Positions 6,907-15,957 of a stretch of 32,168 bases of DNA are shown here, piece after piece. The notes beneath the pieces were generated by a model, which did not search any database, was not told the origin of the DNA, and was given only the letters and a program-made list of their open reading frames with translations. Position numbers and translations under genes: made by a program. This DNA comes from Vagococcus bubulae. GTDB taxonomy: Bacteria; Bacillota; Bacilli; Lactobacillales; Vagococcaceae. The first letter of the stretch is position 1, and each line of letters opens with the position of its first letter. The stretch covers positions 1-32,168 of the forward strand of contig NZ_NGJT01000021.1 of NCBI RefSeq assembly GCF_003950315.1, in the 5' to 3' direction.

Positions 6907-6971
6907 AAAAAACATCTTGAATCCCCTAGAACTAAGTCGTCGAAAACAAATACAAGGGGGAAGTCAAGATG
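6907..6971 (-). terminator. Terminator of the restriction-modification operon
   Basis: CATCTTGAATCCCC (6913-6926) pairs with GGGGGAAGTCAAGATG (6956-6971) with small bulges. On the minus strand the stem is followed by a T6 run. It lies about 120 bases beyond the hsdR stop. A nearby imperfect palindrome at 6866-6893 (TAGTGTTGATAG... against ...CCAGCACTA) resembles an insertion-sequence end. Otherwise the 6777-7093 interval shows no gene. Confidence 0.5.
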
Positions 6972-7093
6972 CTCGAACTTCATTTTATCAGCACCAGGCT
7001 AGATATATCTTCAGTTTCTTAATTTGATAAACTATCCATTAAATAAAATTAATGTAACTGACTTAATGTTTTTTAATTTCAGTAAAATCTTTA

Positions 7094-10000
7094 TTAAAAT
7101 TTTCCTCCTATGCCTTTAAACTTCTCTACAAAGGTCGCAATCTTCTGAAAGACAGTTTGTTTTTTCGTTAAGTATTTAGGATTCAGAGGGCTCATCTTAG
7201 GCAGAATTTCATTCAGTTCGGTTCCATTCTCGCTAGCATATTCTCTTTTTAATGAGGCAAGTATGTATCTCTTTGCAGCCTCTTCATTAAGTTCTTCGGT
7301 ATTAATCAGTTCCTCTGCTTCACGTTTTTGTTCTGCTTGCGCAAATGAGAAGAACGCATCAATAATGCTCGCTTTATCATGAATCTCATCTAAATTTGTT
7401 TGATTGATAAAATCAACTACTAAGCTTTCTTTTGCGCGGTTTCCCACACTGGATCTAATTAATCGACGTACCTCTTCAACTAATGATGCTTTGTCTTTTG
7501 ACTTCTTGTTTTTCTCAAAAATCAATTCGAGGATATAATCTAGGTTGATTTCTTGTGACTTTAATAAATCTACCTCAAAGACAACATCATCCCAATCAAT
7601 CGTGGAATCTGCTTTTTCTTTACCTGCTTTTTCACGTCGAAGCCAATCACGAATATCGTTATAAGTAGACCGATAGTCTTGAATAACTCTTTCTTCAGGC
7701 ATCTTAATCTCCCTCATAACACTGATATCTTCATCACTTAGATAATGAGCAGATTTAAATTCCTCCACGGCCTCAGGATCATTTATATCTACCAATTGCA
7801 AAGCTTTTAGACTAGAAAACTCATCATAGTTTTGTAAGATGTTGTCAACCCGTAGATATTCACCAAAGAGCCTAGCAAAATCTTTTTTATCTTTTTCAGT
7901 GACAATCTCATCAATGTTAGAGAAACGAGATTCTAACTCTTTCACTACATCTACATATCCACGACGGGCTTCTCCTGTGGCGAGATCAGTGAAACCTTCC
8001 ATGTATTCTTTGTAGCTTTTTTCAAGTACCACATTCTTCGTATTCTTGTCTCCAAAAAGAGTAATTGCATCAATCGTTGATTGTTCTAGATCTCTGAAAG
8101 TAACAATATTTCCAAATGTTTTAGTCGCATCATAAATACGATTGGTTCTTGAAAAAGCTTGCATTAAGCCGTGAAAACGCAGATTCTTATCGACAAACAA
8201 AGTATTCAGTGTTGGTGCATCAAACCCAGTTAAAAACATCCCAACCACAATTAGAAGATCAATCTCTTGCTTTCTTACTCGACTAGCAAGATCACGATAA
8301 TAATTCTGAAAACCATTACTATCTACCCCAAAGTTGGTTTTAAATAAATCGTTGTAATCCTTTATTGCGTGAGATAGAAATTCTTTTGCACTACTATCCA
8401 TAGCAGACGGTTCAAATGTCTCATCAAGGATTTCTCCTATCGCACTTTGTTCTTCGTTAGCCGCAAAAGAAAATATTGTCGCAATTTTTAAGGATCTTTC
8501 ACTATCTTTTTGTAACGTAGTCAAAGATTCATAGTAAAGCTTAGCTGCATCAACACTACTTACAGCAAACATTGCATTAAATCCTTTTCTATTAGCGTGA
8601 GACCGATGCGTTTTAAGTCTAAAATTATTTAAGATGTATTGTGATATCTCTTTGATTCTTTCAGGATGTAATAATGCTTCCTTAGTCTCGGCTGCCGATA
8701 GTTTTTTCTCATCTTGTTCCATTTCAATAGATTTAAATTTAGGACGCACATCATTATAATCTACTTTAAATTTTAAGACTTTTTCGTCTCTAATGGCATC
8801 TGTTATAACATAAGAATGTAATTCTCGTCCAAATACTGTTGCCGTTGTATCAGAACCTAAAGCATTTTCAGGAAATATAGGTGTGCCTGTGAACCCAAAT
8901 TGATAATATTGTTTAAACTTTTTCGTAATATTCTTTTGCGCTGCACCGAACTGTGAGCGGTGAGCCTCATCAAAAATGAACACCACTTGCTTATTATATA
9001 TAGGTAAATCTATTTCGCCTTTAATCAGGTTATTCAGCTTTTGAATCGTAGTGACAATAATTTTATTATCATCTTTGTCTATATTACGCTTCAATCCCGC
9101 AGTATTTTCTGATCCATTTACACTGTCAGGAGAGAATCGTTGATATTCTTTCATCGTTTGATAATCTAGATCTTTTCTATCGACCACAAAAAATACTTTA
9201 TCGATAAAATCCAACTCGGTAGCTAAACGAGCTGCTTTAAAACTGGTTAGTGTTTTGCCTGAACCGGTCGTATGCCAAATAAATCCCCCACTTTCACTGG
9301 AGCTCCATTTTTTAGCATGGTATGAGCTTTTTATTTTCCATAAGATTCTTTCAGTTGCCGCTATTTGATACGGCCGCATAACAAGTAATGTATCGCTAGA
9401 ATCAAAAACTGAATAGTGAAATAATACATTCAATAATGTGTTTTTCTGAAAAAAAGTTGCTGTAAAATCCTTCAAATCTTTAATTAACGTATTATCTGAT
9501 TTCGCCCAGTTCATAGTAAAATCAAAACTATTCTTATCTCGTTTAGTTGTATTCGCAAAATAACGGCTATCTGTTCCATTAGATATCACGAAAATCTGCA
9601 GATACTTAAATAAAGAGTTCTCTGAATTAAAGCTCTCTTTACTGTATCGATGAACTTGATTGAATGCTTCACGAATAGCAATCCCACGTTTTTTTAATTC
9701 CACTTGTACCAACGGCAAACCATTAACTAAAATTGTCACATCGTATCGGTTAGCTTGAGTACCCTTTTGTTCAAACTGAGAGATCACTTGCACTTTATTC
9801 TTCGCAACATTCTTTTTATCTACGAGATAAATATTTTGAATATGCCCATCATCAAAGACAAAATCATAAATATAATCTGTATGAATTTTTCGAGTCTTAT
9901 CGATAGTGTTGTCACTTGGATTATCTAAAAATTGCACACAAAATCTAACCCATTCTGCTTCTGTAAATTCTACATTATTAAGGTTTTGCAGTTGCACACG

Positions 10001-10192
10001 GACGTTAGCAAGCATTTTTTCAGGAGTAGTTACGCTGGTAAGATGCTCATATCCTTGATTGACCAAATCTTGTATCAGTTCTCGTTCTAAATCGGCTTCC
10101 GTTTGATAATTTGTTACTTGTGAATCTATCTTCGTATATTTATCTAGTACGATAAAGTTATTTGATTCTGCAATGGGTTTGTAATCCCTCAT
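7094..10192 (-). CDS. hsdR: Type I restriction enzyme, motor/nuclease subunit HsdR
   Basis: A 1032-residue HsdR of the type IC (EcoR124I) group. The N-terminal PD-(D/E)xK nuclease has Asp151, Glu165 and Lys167 in the VELKK motif, the numbering known for EcoR124I. The superfamily 2 motor follows: Walker A TTGSGKT (308-314, Lys313), DEAH at 408-411 with the [10 protein letters not shown] signature, and a later motif VI-like [11 protein letters not shown] helical C-terminal region binds HsdM. It translocates DNA and cuts unmodified DNA at a distance. The ATG has a GGAGGGG site 6 bases upstream, and the gene follows prrC by 30 bases. It is full length with no frame damage. Confidence 0.95.
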   Translation of the reverse strand: MRDYKPIAESNNFIVLDKYTKIDSQVTNYQTEADLERELIQDLVNQGYEHLTSVTTPEKMLANVRVQLQNLNNVEFTEAEWVRFCVQFLDNPSDNTIDKTRKIHTDYIYDFVFDDGHIQNIYLVDKKNVAKNKVQVISQFEQKGTQANRYDVTILVNGLPLVQVELKKRGIAIREAFNQVHRYSKESFNSENSLFKYLQIFVISNGTDSRYFANTTKRDKNSFDFTMNWAKSDNTLIKDLKDFTATFFQKNTLLNVLFHYSVFDSSDTLLVMRPYQIAATERILWKIKSSYHAKKWSSSESGGFIWHTTGSGKTLTSFKAARLATELDFIDKVFFVVDRKDLDYQTMKEYQRFSPDSVNGSENTAGLKRNIDKDDNKIIVTTIQKLNNLIKGEIDLPIYNKQVVFIFDEAHRSQFGAAQKNITKKFKQYYQFGFTGTPIFPENALGSDTTATVFGRELHSYVITDAIRDEKVLKFKVDYNDVRPKFKSIEMEQDEKKLSAAETKEALLHPERIKEISQYILNNFRLKTHRSHANRKGFNAMFAVSSVDAAKLYYESLTTLQKDSERSLKIATIFSFAANEEQSAIGEILDETFEPSAMDSSAKEFLSHAIKDYNDLFKTNFGVDSNGFQNYYRDLASRVRKQEIDLLIVVGMFLTGFDAPTLNTLFVDKNLRFHGLMQAFSRTNRIYDATKTFGNIVTFRDLEQSTIDAITLFGDKNTKNVVLEKSYKEYMEGFTDLATGEARRGYVDVVKELESRFSNIDEIVTEKDKKDFARLFGEYLRVDNILQNYDEFSSLKALQLVDINDPEAVEEFKSAHYLSDEDISVMREIKMPEERVIQDYRSTYNDIRDWLRREKAGKEKADSTIDWDDVVFEVDLLKSQEINLDYILELIFEKNKKSKDKASLVEEVRRLIRSSVGNRAKESLVVDFINQTNLDEIHDKASIIDAFFSFAQAEQKREAEELINTEELNEEAAKRYILASLKREYASENGTELNEILPKMSPLNPKYLTKKQTVFQKIATFVEKFKGIGGKF

Positions 10193-10222
10193 TAATACCC
10201 CTCCTCGTTGTTTTTCTAAATC

Positions 10223-11410
10223 TTAATTAAATTGATAGATTCGTTTGATTTCTTTTAGTAAATATTCTAAAACACGTTTGTCATCATCTGATAATTCAGT
10301 TACTTCATCTCCTGAATGTTTCGAATGACTTGAGATATTTATGATCCTTTTCTCATATGGATTAGATCTACCATCGGCAGCAGGTGGCAGTAAATCACCC
10401 CAATTGTCATAACCGAGAAACGTTGATGTTTTCTCCAAAATATTGCGAAGAAAATTAAAATGATATTTCTTCAATTGACCCGTATTTATAGCTTTTTCAA
10501 TTTCACTTTTCAAGAAAAGATGATAGGAGAAAGGGGAATCTGTTGGCTGTCTTTCCAATAAAAAAGTTCCGTCTTCATACTTTTCTAATCGATATTTTTC
10601 AAAGTCCCTCCTGTACTTGTAACCGTAGCCTTTATCATCTCTGCTAAACTCATTATGCAACACATTATAAAAAAGAGGATTATGTGTTGTGATAATAAAT
10701 TTTAGTCCAGATTGACTTGACTTAATAAGTTGTGCCAAATCTACTGCTAGCTCAATCAAGTGATTATCATCCAATGAACTTACAGGGTCATCAATAAATA
10801 CATACTCCAGTAGGTCAAATTGTTTTGTTTCTCTCTCAATTGGTTCAGCTACATTTAGTACACTAATGACTTGTTCAAGTAGAGAATAATAAACACACCA
10901 TACTAAACTACTTTCTTCTCCTCTTGAAATTTTGATATTATCTGAACTCTCATCATTTCCACGCTCATATGAGAATTTCACTTCGGTAAAGGCCATAACT
11001 GTTGTATTAATCCCATTTATATTCTTAACATATCCTTCGTTAAAATGCGGCGTTAATTTTTCATCAGAATACCGCTGAAAATTCGAGATAATATTTTGAT
11101 CTTGTCCCTGATCCTCAAAAATCCATCTTGTAAACGCGTTATCATGGATTTTAAGTTTTGGTTCAGCATCAAATTCTAAATCATTATCCCAATAGAATAA
11201 ATCTTCTGTAAATGCATTGTAATAAAGAATTTTCTTGTTAATAACTTCTGAGTCTTCCTGCTCTGAATCATTATCCATTTCTGGTACCATTAACGATTTG
11301 AACTCTCGCGATAGCCTTGTTTTTCCAGTTCCGTTAAAGGCATAAATAAGCTTAACTTTTTTACTATCATCTTTTAATTGCTTTGCAATATCATTTAATG
11401 AAACGTTCAT
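10223..11410 (-). CDS. prrC: PrrC-type tRNA anticodon nuclease associated with the type I RM system
   Basis: A 395-residue ABC-type ATPase with C-terminal nuclease region. PrrC of E. coli is 396 residues and lies between hsdS and hsdR, exactly as here. The N domain has Walker A FNGTGKTR (25-32), an ABC-signature-like SRGEESS (162-168), Walker [13 protein letters not shown] (204-215) and the switch His in TTHNPL (241-246). The C domain shows Arg322-x3-Glu326 in FLRNILEK and His362/His365 in the SSHSKH segment, matching the Arg320-x3-Glu324...His356 triad of PrrC. Such enzymes cleave a tRNA anticodon loop (tRNA-Lys in E. coli) once phage interference with the restriction complex releases them. 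The start lies 1 base past the hsdS stop (translational coupling). The tRNA target cannot be read from sequence. Confidence 0.82.
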   Translation of the reverse strand: MNVSLNDIAKQLKDDSKKVKLIYAFNGTGKTRLSREFKSLMVPEMDNDSEQEDSEVINKKILYYNAFTEDLFYWDNDLEFDAEPKLKIHDNAFTRWIFEDQGQDQNIISNFQRYSDEKLTPHFNEGYVKNINGINTTVMAFTEVKFSYERGNDESSDNIKISRGEESSLVWCVYYSLLEQVISVLNVAEPIERETKQFDLLEYVFIDDPVSSLDDNHLIELAVDLAQLIKSSQSGLKFIITTHNPLFYNVLHNEFSRDDKGYGYKYRRDFEKYRLEKYEDGTFLLERQPTDSPFSYHLFLKSEIEKAINTGQLKKYHFNFLRNILEKTSTFLGYDNWGDLLPPAADGRSNPYEKRIINISSHSKHSGDEVTELSDDDKRVLEYLLKEIKRIYQFN

Positions 11411-11411
11411 G

Positions 11412-12614
11412 TTACTTCTCTACCTCCTCTTTTGGAAAACTAAGAAGCATATTTCGGTAGTACTCGTATTGTTTTTGACGAAGTTCAATTTCACGAGGCA
11501 AGCCCTCTGTGATTGAAGATGTTAAAGCATCGAATTTGTCTAGGATAGATACGATGCGTTCTTGTTCTGCTAGTGATTTTATTGGATTATTTGGATAAGG
11601 AATAGGAATAGGATATTCCATTATCTTATTTTTGTTGCCACGTGGCATTTTAGCACCTTTAGCGTGTTGCATGTTATAATCAAAAAACTTGTCATCTGCT
11701 AATACTTGAAATAAATATTTAGGATTAATATTTTTATCCGTTGGATGAATAACAAGTACATCACCATTTGTTCCACCTTCACAATCAGCATGCCATATTT
11801 TCTTTAAATATGGACGAATATTCCCTATTAGAATATCATTGACAGAATATCCTGTTGAATTTCCTGCCTTTGGAACATGGTTTGATTCTGTTTTTCCCAT
11901 TCTATCTTGTAAAAGATTATCAACACCTACATAATTTGTCCCGTCGAGAGACTCACTAGATATCCGTGTTTTGGAGTACTCTGATATTTTACCCAACACC
12001 CTCCACTCAACTTCACCCTCTTCAAAAGACAACAACTGTTCACGATAATAAGCATATTGCTTTTTACGAGCGGTAAGCTCTGCGGTAAGCTCTGCGGTAA
12101 GCTCTGCGGTAAGCTCTGTGAAAGTATCCAAAATACGGACGATTTCTTCTTGGATTTCAAGAGATTTTTCTGGATTTTCTAGATGAGGTACTGGAATTTC
12201 AAAGTTTTCAAGCATTGGCATTGTAATATAAGGTACAGAACCTTTTCTTGAATTCTTAACGATATATGCCCTTAACGTGTGATTTAAATAATAATAAATA
12301 TACATAATATTGATACCATCAATAAAGTTGCCAATAATATACGTTCTTTGGTATGCATTAAATTTTCCATTATAATAGTTTAAATGTCCAACTTGACTAC
12401 CATTCCCAGAAATAATTATGGCTTCTAAATCAAACGCAAAGCTGTCAATTTTGAATGGGTTTTCATTGCAAGTAAAGAACGGATATTCACCATCTTCTTC
12501 CATAGCATTTGCATTCAATTTGCCAGTTGTAATTAATCCGGATATCTCACCTAGCTTTTTCCATTCAACTTCAGCCCCATCAAGTAATTTGTCCATAAAA
12601 TTCGACTTCATCAT
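11412..12614 (-). CDS. hsdS: Type I restriction enzyme specificity subunit HsdS
   Basis: A 400-residue specificity subunit with two target-recognition domains (about residues 17-150 and 200-355), separated by a central helical spacer and closed by a C-terminal helix that repeats the spacer pattern ([16 protein letters not shown] against [16 protein letters not shown]). The spacer contains three perfect Thr-Ala-Glu-Leu units plus degenerate flanking ones, the same unit whose number sets the gap length between the two half-sites in EcoR124I and its relatives. The start ATG overlaps the hsdM stop (ATGA), with GAGGTG 8 bases upstream. The recognised DNA sequence is not predictable by eye. Confidence 0.93.
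   Translation of the reverse strand: MMKSNFMDKLLDGAEVEWKKLGEISGLITTGKLNANAMEEDGEYPFFTCNENPFKIDSFAFDLEAIIISGNGSQVGHLNYYNGKFNAYQRTYIIGNFIDGINIMYIYYYLNHTLRAYIVKNSRKGSVPYITMPMLENFEIPVPHLENPEKSLEIQEEIVRILDTFTELTAELTAELTAELTARKKQYAYYREQLLSFEEGEVEWRVLGKISEYSKTRISSESLDGTNYVGVDNLLQDRMGKTESNHVPKAGNSTGYSVNDILIGNIRPYLKKIWHADCEGGTNGDVLVIHPTDKNINPKYLFQVLADDKFFDYNMQHAKGAKMPRGNKNKIMEYPIPIPYPNNPIKSLAEQERIVSILDKFDALTSSITEGLPREIELRQKQYEYYRNMLLSFPKEEVEK
12071..12118. repeat. Four 12-bp tandem repeats in hsdS
   Basis: CGGTAAGCTCTG occurs four times head to tail with no mismatch. Each unit encodes four residues (TAEL register) of the inter-domain spacer of HsdS, so gain or loss of a unit stays in frame and would alter the spacing of the bipartite target. 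Confidence 0.95.
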
Positions 12615-14158
12615 GATTCAATCACCTCAATAATTTCCTCAATTTCAGTACGAAGCTTATCTATTTTCGAGACAGTCTTTTTAATTTCCGCATTCAAATC
12701 ATTGATATCAATGATTTCTCTTGTATCTTTCGCTTCCACGTACGAACTAACAGAAAGATTATAATCATTTTCAACGATTGCATCATAATCAACTGATTTT
12801 GCAACATGATCGATATCTTCTTTGCTATCAAACATTCCCATAATCTTTGCGATATGTTCATCCGTTAATATGTTATTATTTGTTTCCTTTTTGTAGAACT
12901 CTACGCCACTCGCATCAATAAATTGTGTTTTGTTATCACTTTTATGCTTAGAAAGAACCAATATATTAACAGCGATTGACGTCCCATAAAATAGGTTAGG
13001 TGCTAATGATATGATTGTTTCGACAAAGTTATTGTCAATCAAATATTTTCTTATTTTCTGCTCTGCGCCACCACGATAGAAAATACCAGGGAAACAAACG
13101 ATAGCGGCTCTCCCTTTACTTGATAGATAACTAAGAGCATGTAGAACAAAGGCAAAGTCTGCTTTAGATTTAGGTGCTAATACACCTGCAGGAGCAAAGC
13201 GTTCATCATTAATAAGTGTAGGATCCTCACTTCCAATCCATTTGACAGAATAAGGTGGGTTAGACACAATGGCATCAAACGGTTTATCATCACCATAGTG
13301 AGGATCTAAGAGTGTATTCCCCAAAGCAATATGAAATTTATCGTAATTTATATTGTGTAAAAACATATTCATACGAGCAAGATTATACGTTGTATGATTG
13401 ATTTCTTGTCCGTAAAACCCATCTTCTATGATATGAGCATCAAATTGTTTTTTTGCTTGTAAAAGTAGGGATCCTGAACCCGCTGCAGGATCATAAATTT
13501 TATTAATCGTTGTTTGCTTGTGAATTGCTAGTTGTGCAATCAGACTAGAAACACTCTGTGGCGTAAAAAACTCACCACCAGATTTACCAGCATTGGCAGC
13601 ATAATTAGAAATTAGAAACTCGTAAGCATCACCAAAAAGATCAATCTGATTTTCTTCAAATTCACCAAAATCAAGCCCTTCAACTCCTTTAATAACCGCA
13701 GCTAAACGACTATTTTTATCTTTTACAGTATTTCCCAAGCGATTACTTGTCGTGTCAAAATCAGCGAATAATCCTTTAATATCTAATTCTGACGGATAAC
13801 CATTTGCTGAGCTTTCAATAGCAGAAAATATTGCAGCTAAATCTGTATTCAAACTTTCATTTGTATTAGCCGTTTTAGCGATCCTAGAGAACATCTGACT
13901 TGGATATATAAAATACCCTTTTGTTTTTATGGCATCTTCTTTAATTTCGTTGGTTATAATGTCATCATTAAGTTCTGCATAATTGACGCTATCGTCACCA
14001 CCCTCGATATAAGAAGAAAAATTCTCACTAATAAAACGATAAAAAAGTGTTCCTAAAACATATTGCTTAAAATCCCAGCCATCTACTGACCCTCGAACAT
14101 CATTAGCTATTTTCCATATTTGTGATTGTAGTTTAGCTCGTTGTATTGCACTTGACAT
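12611..14158 (-). CDS. hsdM: Type I restriction enzyme methyltransferase subunit HsdM
   Basis: A 515-residue N6-adenine methyltransferase. The N-terminal helical domain ([20 protein letters not shown]...) is typical of type I HsdM. It is followed by the AdoMet motif DPAAGSGS (223-230) and the catalytic motif NPPY (300-303). The C-terminal coiled coil ([15 protein letters not shown]) contacts HsdS. The ATG at 14158 is chosen over an upstream in-frame start at 14227 because it has GGAGG 8 bases before it and matches the family N terminus. It is the first gene of hsdM-hsdS-prrC-hsdR. Confidence 0.95.
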   Translation of the reverse strand: MSSAIQRAKLQSQIWKIANDVRGSVDGWDFKQYVLGTLFYRFISENFSSYIEGGDDSVNYAELNDDIITNEIKEDAIKTKGYFIYPSQMFSRIAKTANTNESLNTDLAAIFSAIESSANGYPSELDIKGLFADFDTTSNRLGNTVKDKNSRLAAVIKGVEGLDFGEFEENQIDLFGDAYEFLISNYAANAGKSGGEFFTPQSVSSLIAQLAIHKQTTINKIYDPAAGSGSLLLQAKKQFDAHIIEDGFYGQEINHTTYNLARMNMFLHNINYDKFHIALGNTLLDPHYGDDKPFDAIVSNPPYSVKWIGSEDPTLINDERFAPAGVLAPKSKADFAFVLHALSYLSSKGRAAIVCFPGIFYRGGAEQKIRKYLIDNNFVETIISLAPNLFYGTSIAVNILVLSKHKSDNKTQFIDASGVEFYKKETNNNILTDEHIAKIMGMFDSKEDIDHVAKSVDYDAIVENDYNLSVSSYVEAKDTREIIDINDLNAEIKKTVSKIDKLRTEIEEIIEVIES

Positions 14159-14186
14159 TTGAATACCTCCATTTATGATAATCCCC

Positions 14187-14212
14187 ACTCGGAAACTCCG
14201 AGTATTTTTTTT
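14187..14212 (+). terminator. Plus-strand terminator-like hairpin in the hsdM leader
   Basis: ACTCGGAAACTCCGAGT (14187-14203) forms a short GC-rich stem followed on the plus strand by A-T9. No plus-strand gene ends here. It could block antisense transcription into hsdM, or act as a leader structure or operator for the RM operon. Confidence 0.45.
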
Positions 14213-14350
14213 TCTATCTAATTCCATCTAGACAATATCTTACATAAGAAAAACCTATTACATTATATAATTCTTCTTTTTTATACAGATAAAGATAGTA
14301 CTACTGTTAGTTTAACATTATTCTGATTTAAATAATAAGTCATTTTTTTT

Positions 14351-14604
14351 CTAAATTCTTTCTGATATATATCCAGGATCTACAAGTTCAAAGTCATAAA
14401 TAGCATTAACTTTTTTTCTAGCATCTTACTGTACTCTTCAGTCGTTTTATCTACTGAAGAAAAAACCTGATTATATTTTTTTCGCAAATTTAACTCATTT
14501 AGAATGTTTTACTCCTAGCATTTTTTTGCAAAATCACATACATCTATTAATGATATTTCTTCATTAAAAGCTAGCTACCTTGCAACATAAATTTGTTTTA
14601 ACAT
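14351..14604 (-). pseudogene. Multiply frameshifted remnant of an unknown gene
   Basis: ATG at 14604 has an AAGGA site upstream and opens MLKQIYVAR before a stop. Further coding-like fragments lie in shifting frames (LAFNEEISLIDVCDFAKK, then NELNLRKKYNQVFSSVDKTT, then ARKKVNAIYDFELVDPGYIS), ending with TAG at 14351-14353. At least three disruptions are needed to join them. The family is not recognised. It lies between the two other remnants and the RM operon, so it may belong to an older defence or methylase cassette. Confidence 0.45.
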
Positions 14605-14648
14605 GGTTTTCCTTACTCTTTTTATATTTTACTTTTTTTCTACAAAGT

Positions 14649-15000
14649 TTAATTTGCCACTGGATTAAACGATTGGTTTAGTCCCATTTGTATATAGATA
14701 TCTTGGTATTTTTCTAAATACTCTTTCTTTGCATTTTCTATTTTTCCTGCACCTGTACGTCAGCTTCTTTAACTTCCGTTCCTATTCTTTCTTGTTCTGC
14801 TTTTGACAGACCAGGAATTTCTATATCTTCAATATCTCGGATATTTAGAGATGAAATAATAGAACCTGTTTGGTTAATTGTGAGTAGCGCCATGCCAATA
14901 GGCGATTCTAAAAAGGATTTAATAAAGTATGGATTGTAACCTTTATTTGGACGGAAATAAATAAATAATTCATATTGTGGGTGGTGATATTTTTGAATAA
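14649..15000 (-). pseudogene. C-terminal remnant of a methylase/HsdS-like protein
   Basis: The minus strand encodes a target-recognition-domain-like end: YELFIYFRPNKGYNPYFIKS, then SPIGMALLTINQTGSIISSL and NIRDIEDIEIPGLSKAEQER, the pattern typical of the end of type I S subunits and of N6-methylases with fused recognition domains. A frameshift near 14755 moves the frame from ...VKEADVQVQEK-stop to ...GAGKIENAKKEYLEKYQ..., which ends at TAA 14649-14651. No start or N-terminal part remains. The 5' side merges into the plus-strand unit beginning at 14993. Confidence 0.6.
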
Positions 15001-15106
15001 AAAATATATACTCCTTTTTATCTTAGGTATTATTGTAGGTATTATTATTAGCTGGTTATTATTTAAGTTTTCAAAAAAATTTTTTTATAGGAGGATTTTA
15101 GAATGA
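14993..15106 (+). CDS. 37-residue single-pass membrane peptide
   Basis: Starts at TTG (14993) with GGTGGTGAT 6 to 8 bases upstream. Nearly all of it is one hydrophobic helix (ILLFILGIIVGIIISWLLF) with basic ends. The stop overlaps the next start (ATGA at 15103-15106), which implies a two-gene unit with the secreted protein downstream. It may be an immunity or partner peptide, but the function is unknown. Confidence 0.45.
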   Translation: MNKKYILLFILGIIVGIIISWLLFKFSKKFFYRRILE

Positions 15107-15138
15107 AAAAATCGATTCTATCACTATCCGTTGTATAG

Positions 15139-15516
15139 TTGTTAAGTATCTATGCTATTTCCCCGTGTCCTGCGTTTGCTAGTGAGACTTCTACAATTCC
15201 AGAAACCGAAAGTAACACAGCTATCTCTCCAAGTCTATTGTCTGATTCTGTAACCTTATTAGGAAATCCTGACAATGATACAGATATACAACCACGTTCT
15301 ATTATTGGTGGTATAGCTATCTTTGTTGGCGGAATACTAGCCGGATATATCGTTGACGGTGTCATTATATATGCTACAGGACAACCTTCAGCAGAATGGA
15401 TAGCTAGAGGTATGAGGGCTGCACAGAATTATCTTTCTAAAAATCCTAAACATAAATCAACCGTACATGTAACCAAAGACGGAGCAATAATGGGTGGCGG
15501 TGGTAGAGGTTTTTAA
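15139..15516 (+). CDS. Secreted glycine-rich bacteriocin-like protein, signal peptide interrupted by amber codon
   Basis: The natural start appears to be ATG 15103 (AGGAGG 8 bases upstream), giving MKKSILSLSVV, then TAG at 15136-15138, then LLSIYAISPCPAFA|SE..., a normal signal peptide broken once. The TTG right after the stop could allow weak reinitiation, which is the frame given here. The mature part is an acidic stretch, then a Gly-rich transmembrane-like helix (IIGGIAIFVGGILAGYIVDG with GxxxG spacing) and a basic tail ending in GGGGRGF. Small size, signal peptide and a Gly-zipper helix recall bacteriocins, but no family is recognised with certainty. Convergent with traN. Confidence 0.55.
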   Translation: MLSIYAISPCPAFASETSTIPETESNTAISPSLLSDSVTLLGNPDNDTDIQPRSIIGGIAIFVGGILAGYIVDGVIIYATGQPSAEWIARGMRAAQNYLSKNPKHKSTVHVTKDGAIMGGGGRGF

Positions 15517-15531
15517 CTCCCAGCTAAATCT

Positions 15532-15576
15532 AACAAAGAAATGCATGGTGGGATACCTACCGTGCATTTCTTTGTT
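15532..15576. terminator. Bidirectional terminator between the secreted-protein gene and traN
   Basis: AACAAAGAAATGCA (15532-15545) pairs perfectly with TGCATTTCTTTGTT (15563-15576), with further pairing inside. It ends the plus-strand unit, and the whole tra operon on the minus strand; its right arm reaches the traN stop codon. Confidence 0.85.
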
Positions 15577-15929
15577 CATTTTCTAGATTGAAATATTTCT
15601 AGCGATTCTTTCGTTAAGAATAATGTTTTACCTGTATAAATGTGATCGATTCCCTCTAGTCTATGAGGAAACCGTTTATAAATGTGGGCAAAGTATTCAT
15701 CATTCTTTCCTAACAACTGGCTTGCTTCTTTTGCTGTAATCAATTGCGATAAATCATTATTGGGATTATCAGAGAAAATAATTGTTCCACCAATTTTTCG
15801 ATAATTAAAATTTTTAAGTATTTCATGTTTGTTGTTACGGTAAGCTTGGGATAGGTAATTTCTATTCTTACCTATCCGTTCACTCATTTCTTTTGCTGTG
15901 TAAATTTGATTTAAATTAATTTTTCCCAT
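15576..15929 (-). CDS. traN: TraN, double winged-helix DNA-binding protein of the tra operon
   Basis: A 117-residue protein made of two similar halves: about residues 10-55 ([21 protein letters not shown]...) and 65-110 ([21 protein letters not shown]...), each followed by a beta-wing-like GGTIIF or GKTLFL segment. This matches the internal-dimer winged-helix fold known for pIP501 TraN, which binds near oriT and dampens transfer. It is the last gene of the operon, 28 bases after traM, and closes at a strong terminator. In pIP501 traO would follow; here other DNA intervenes. Confidence 0.85.
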   Translation of the reverse strand: MGKINLNQIYTAKEMSERIGKNRNYLSQAYRNNKHEILKNFNYRKIGGTIIFSDNPNNDLSQLITAKEASQLLGKNDEYFAHIYKRFPHRLEGIDHIYTGKTLFLTKESLEIFQSRK

Positions 15930-15957
15930 TGTTTAAGCACTCTCTTTTTAGCGTATT

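Noticed and set aside
10223-11410. Reading the ATPase as an OLD-family or SMC-like nuclease
   Set aside because: No TOPRIM domain or long coiled coil is present; size, gene position and the Arg-x3-Glu...His pattern favour PrrC.
11927-12160. 77-residue minus-strand frame with repeated SLPQ
   Set aside because: An alternative reading of the TAEL repeats inside hsdS.
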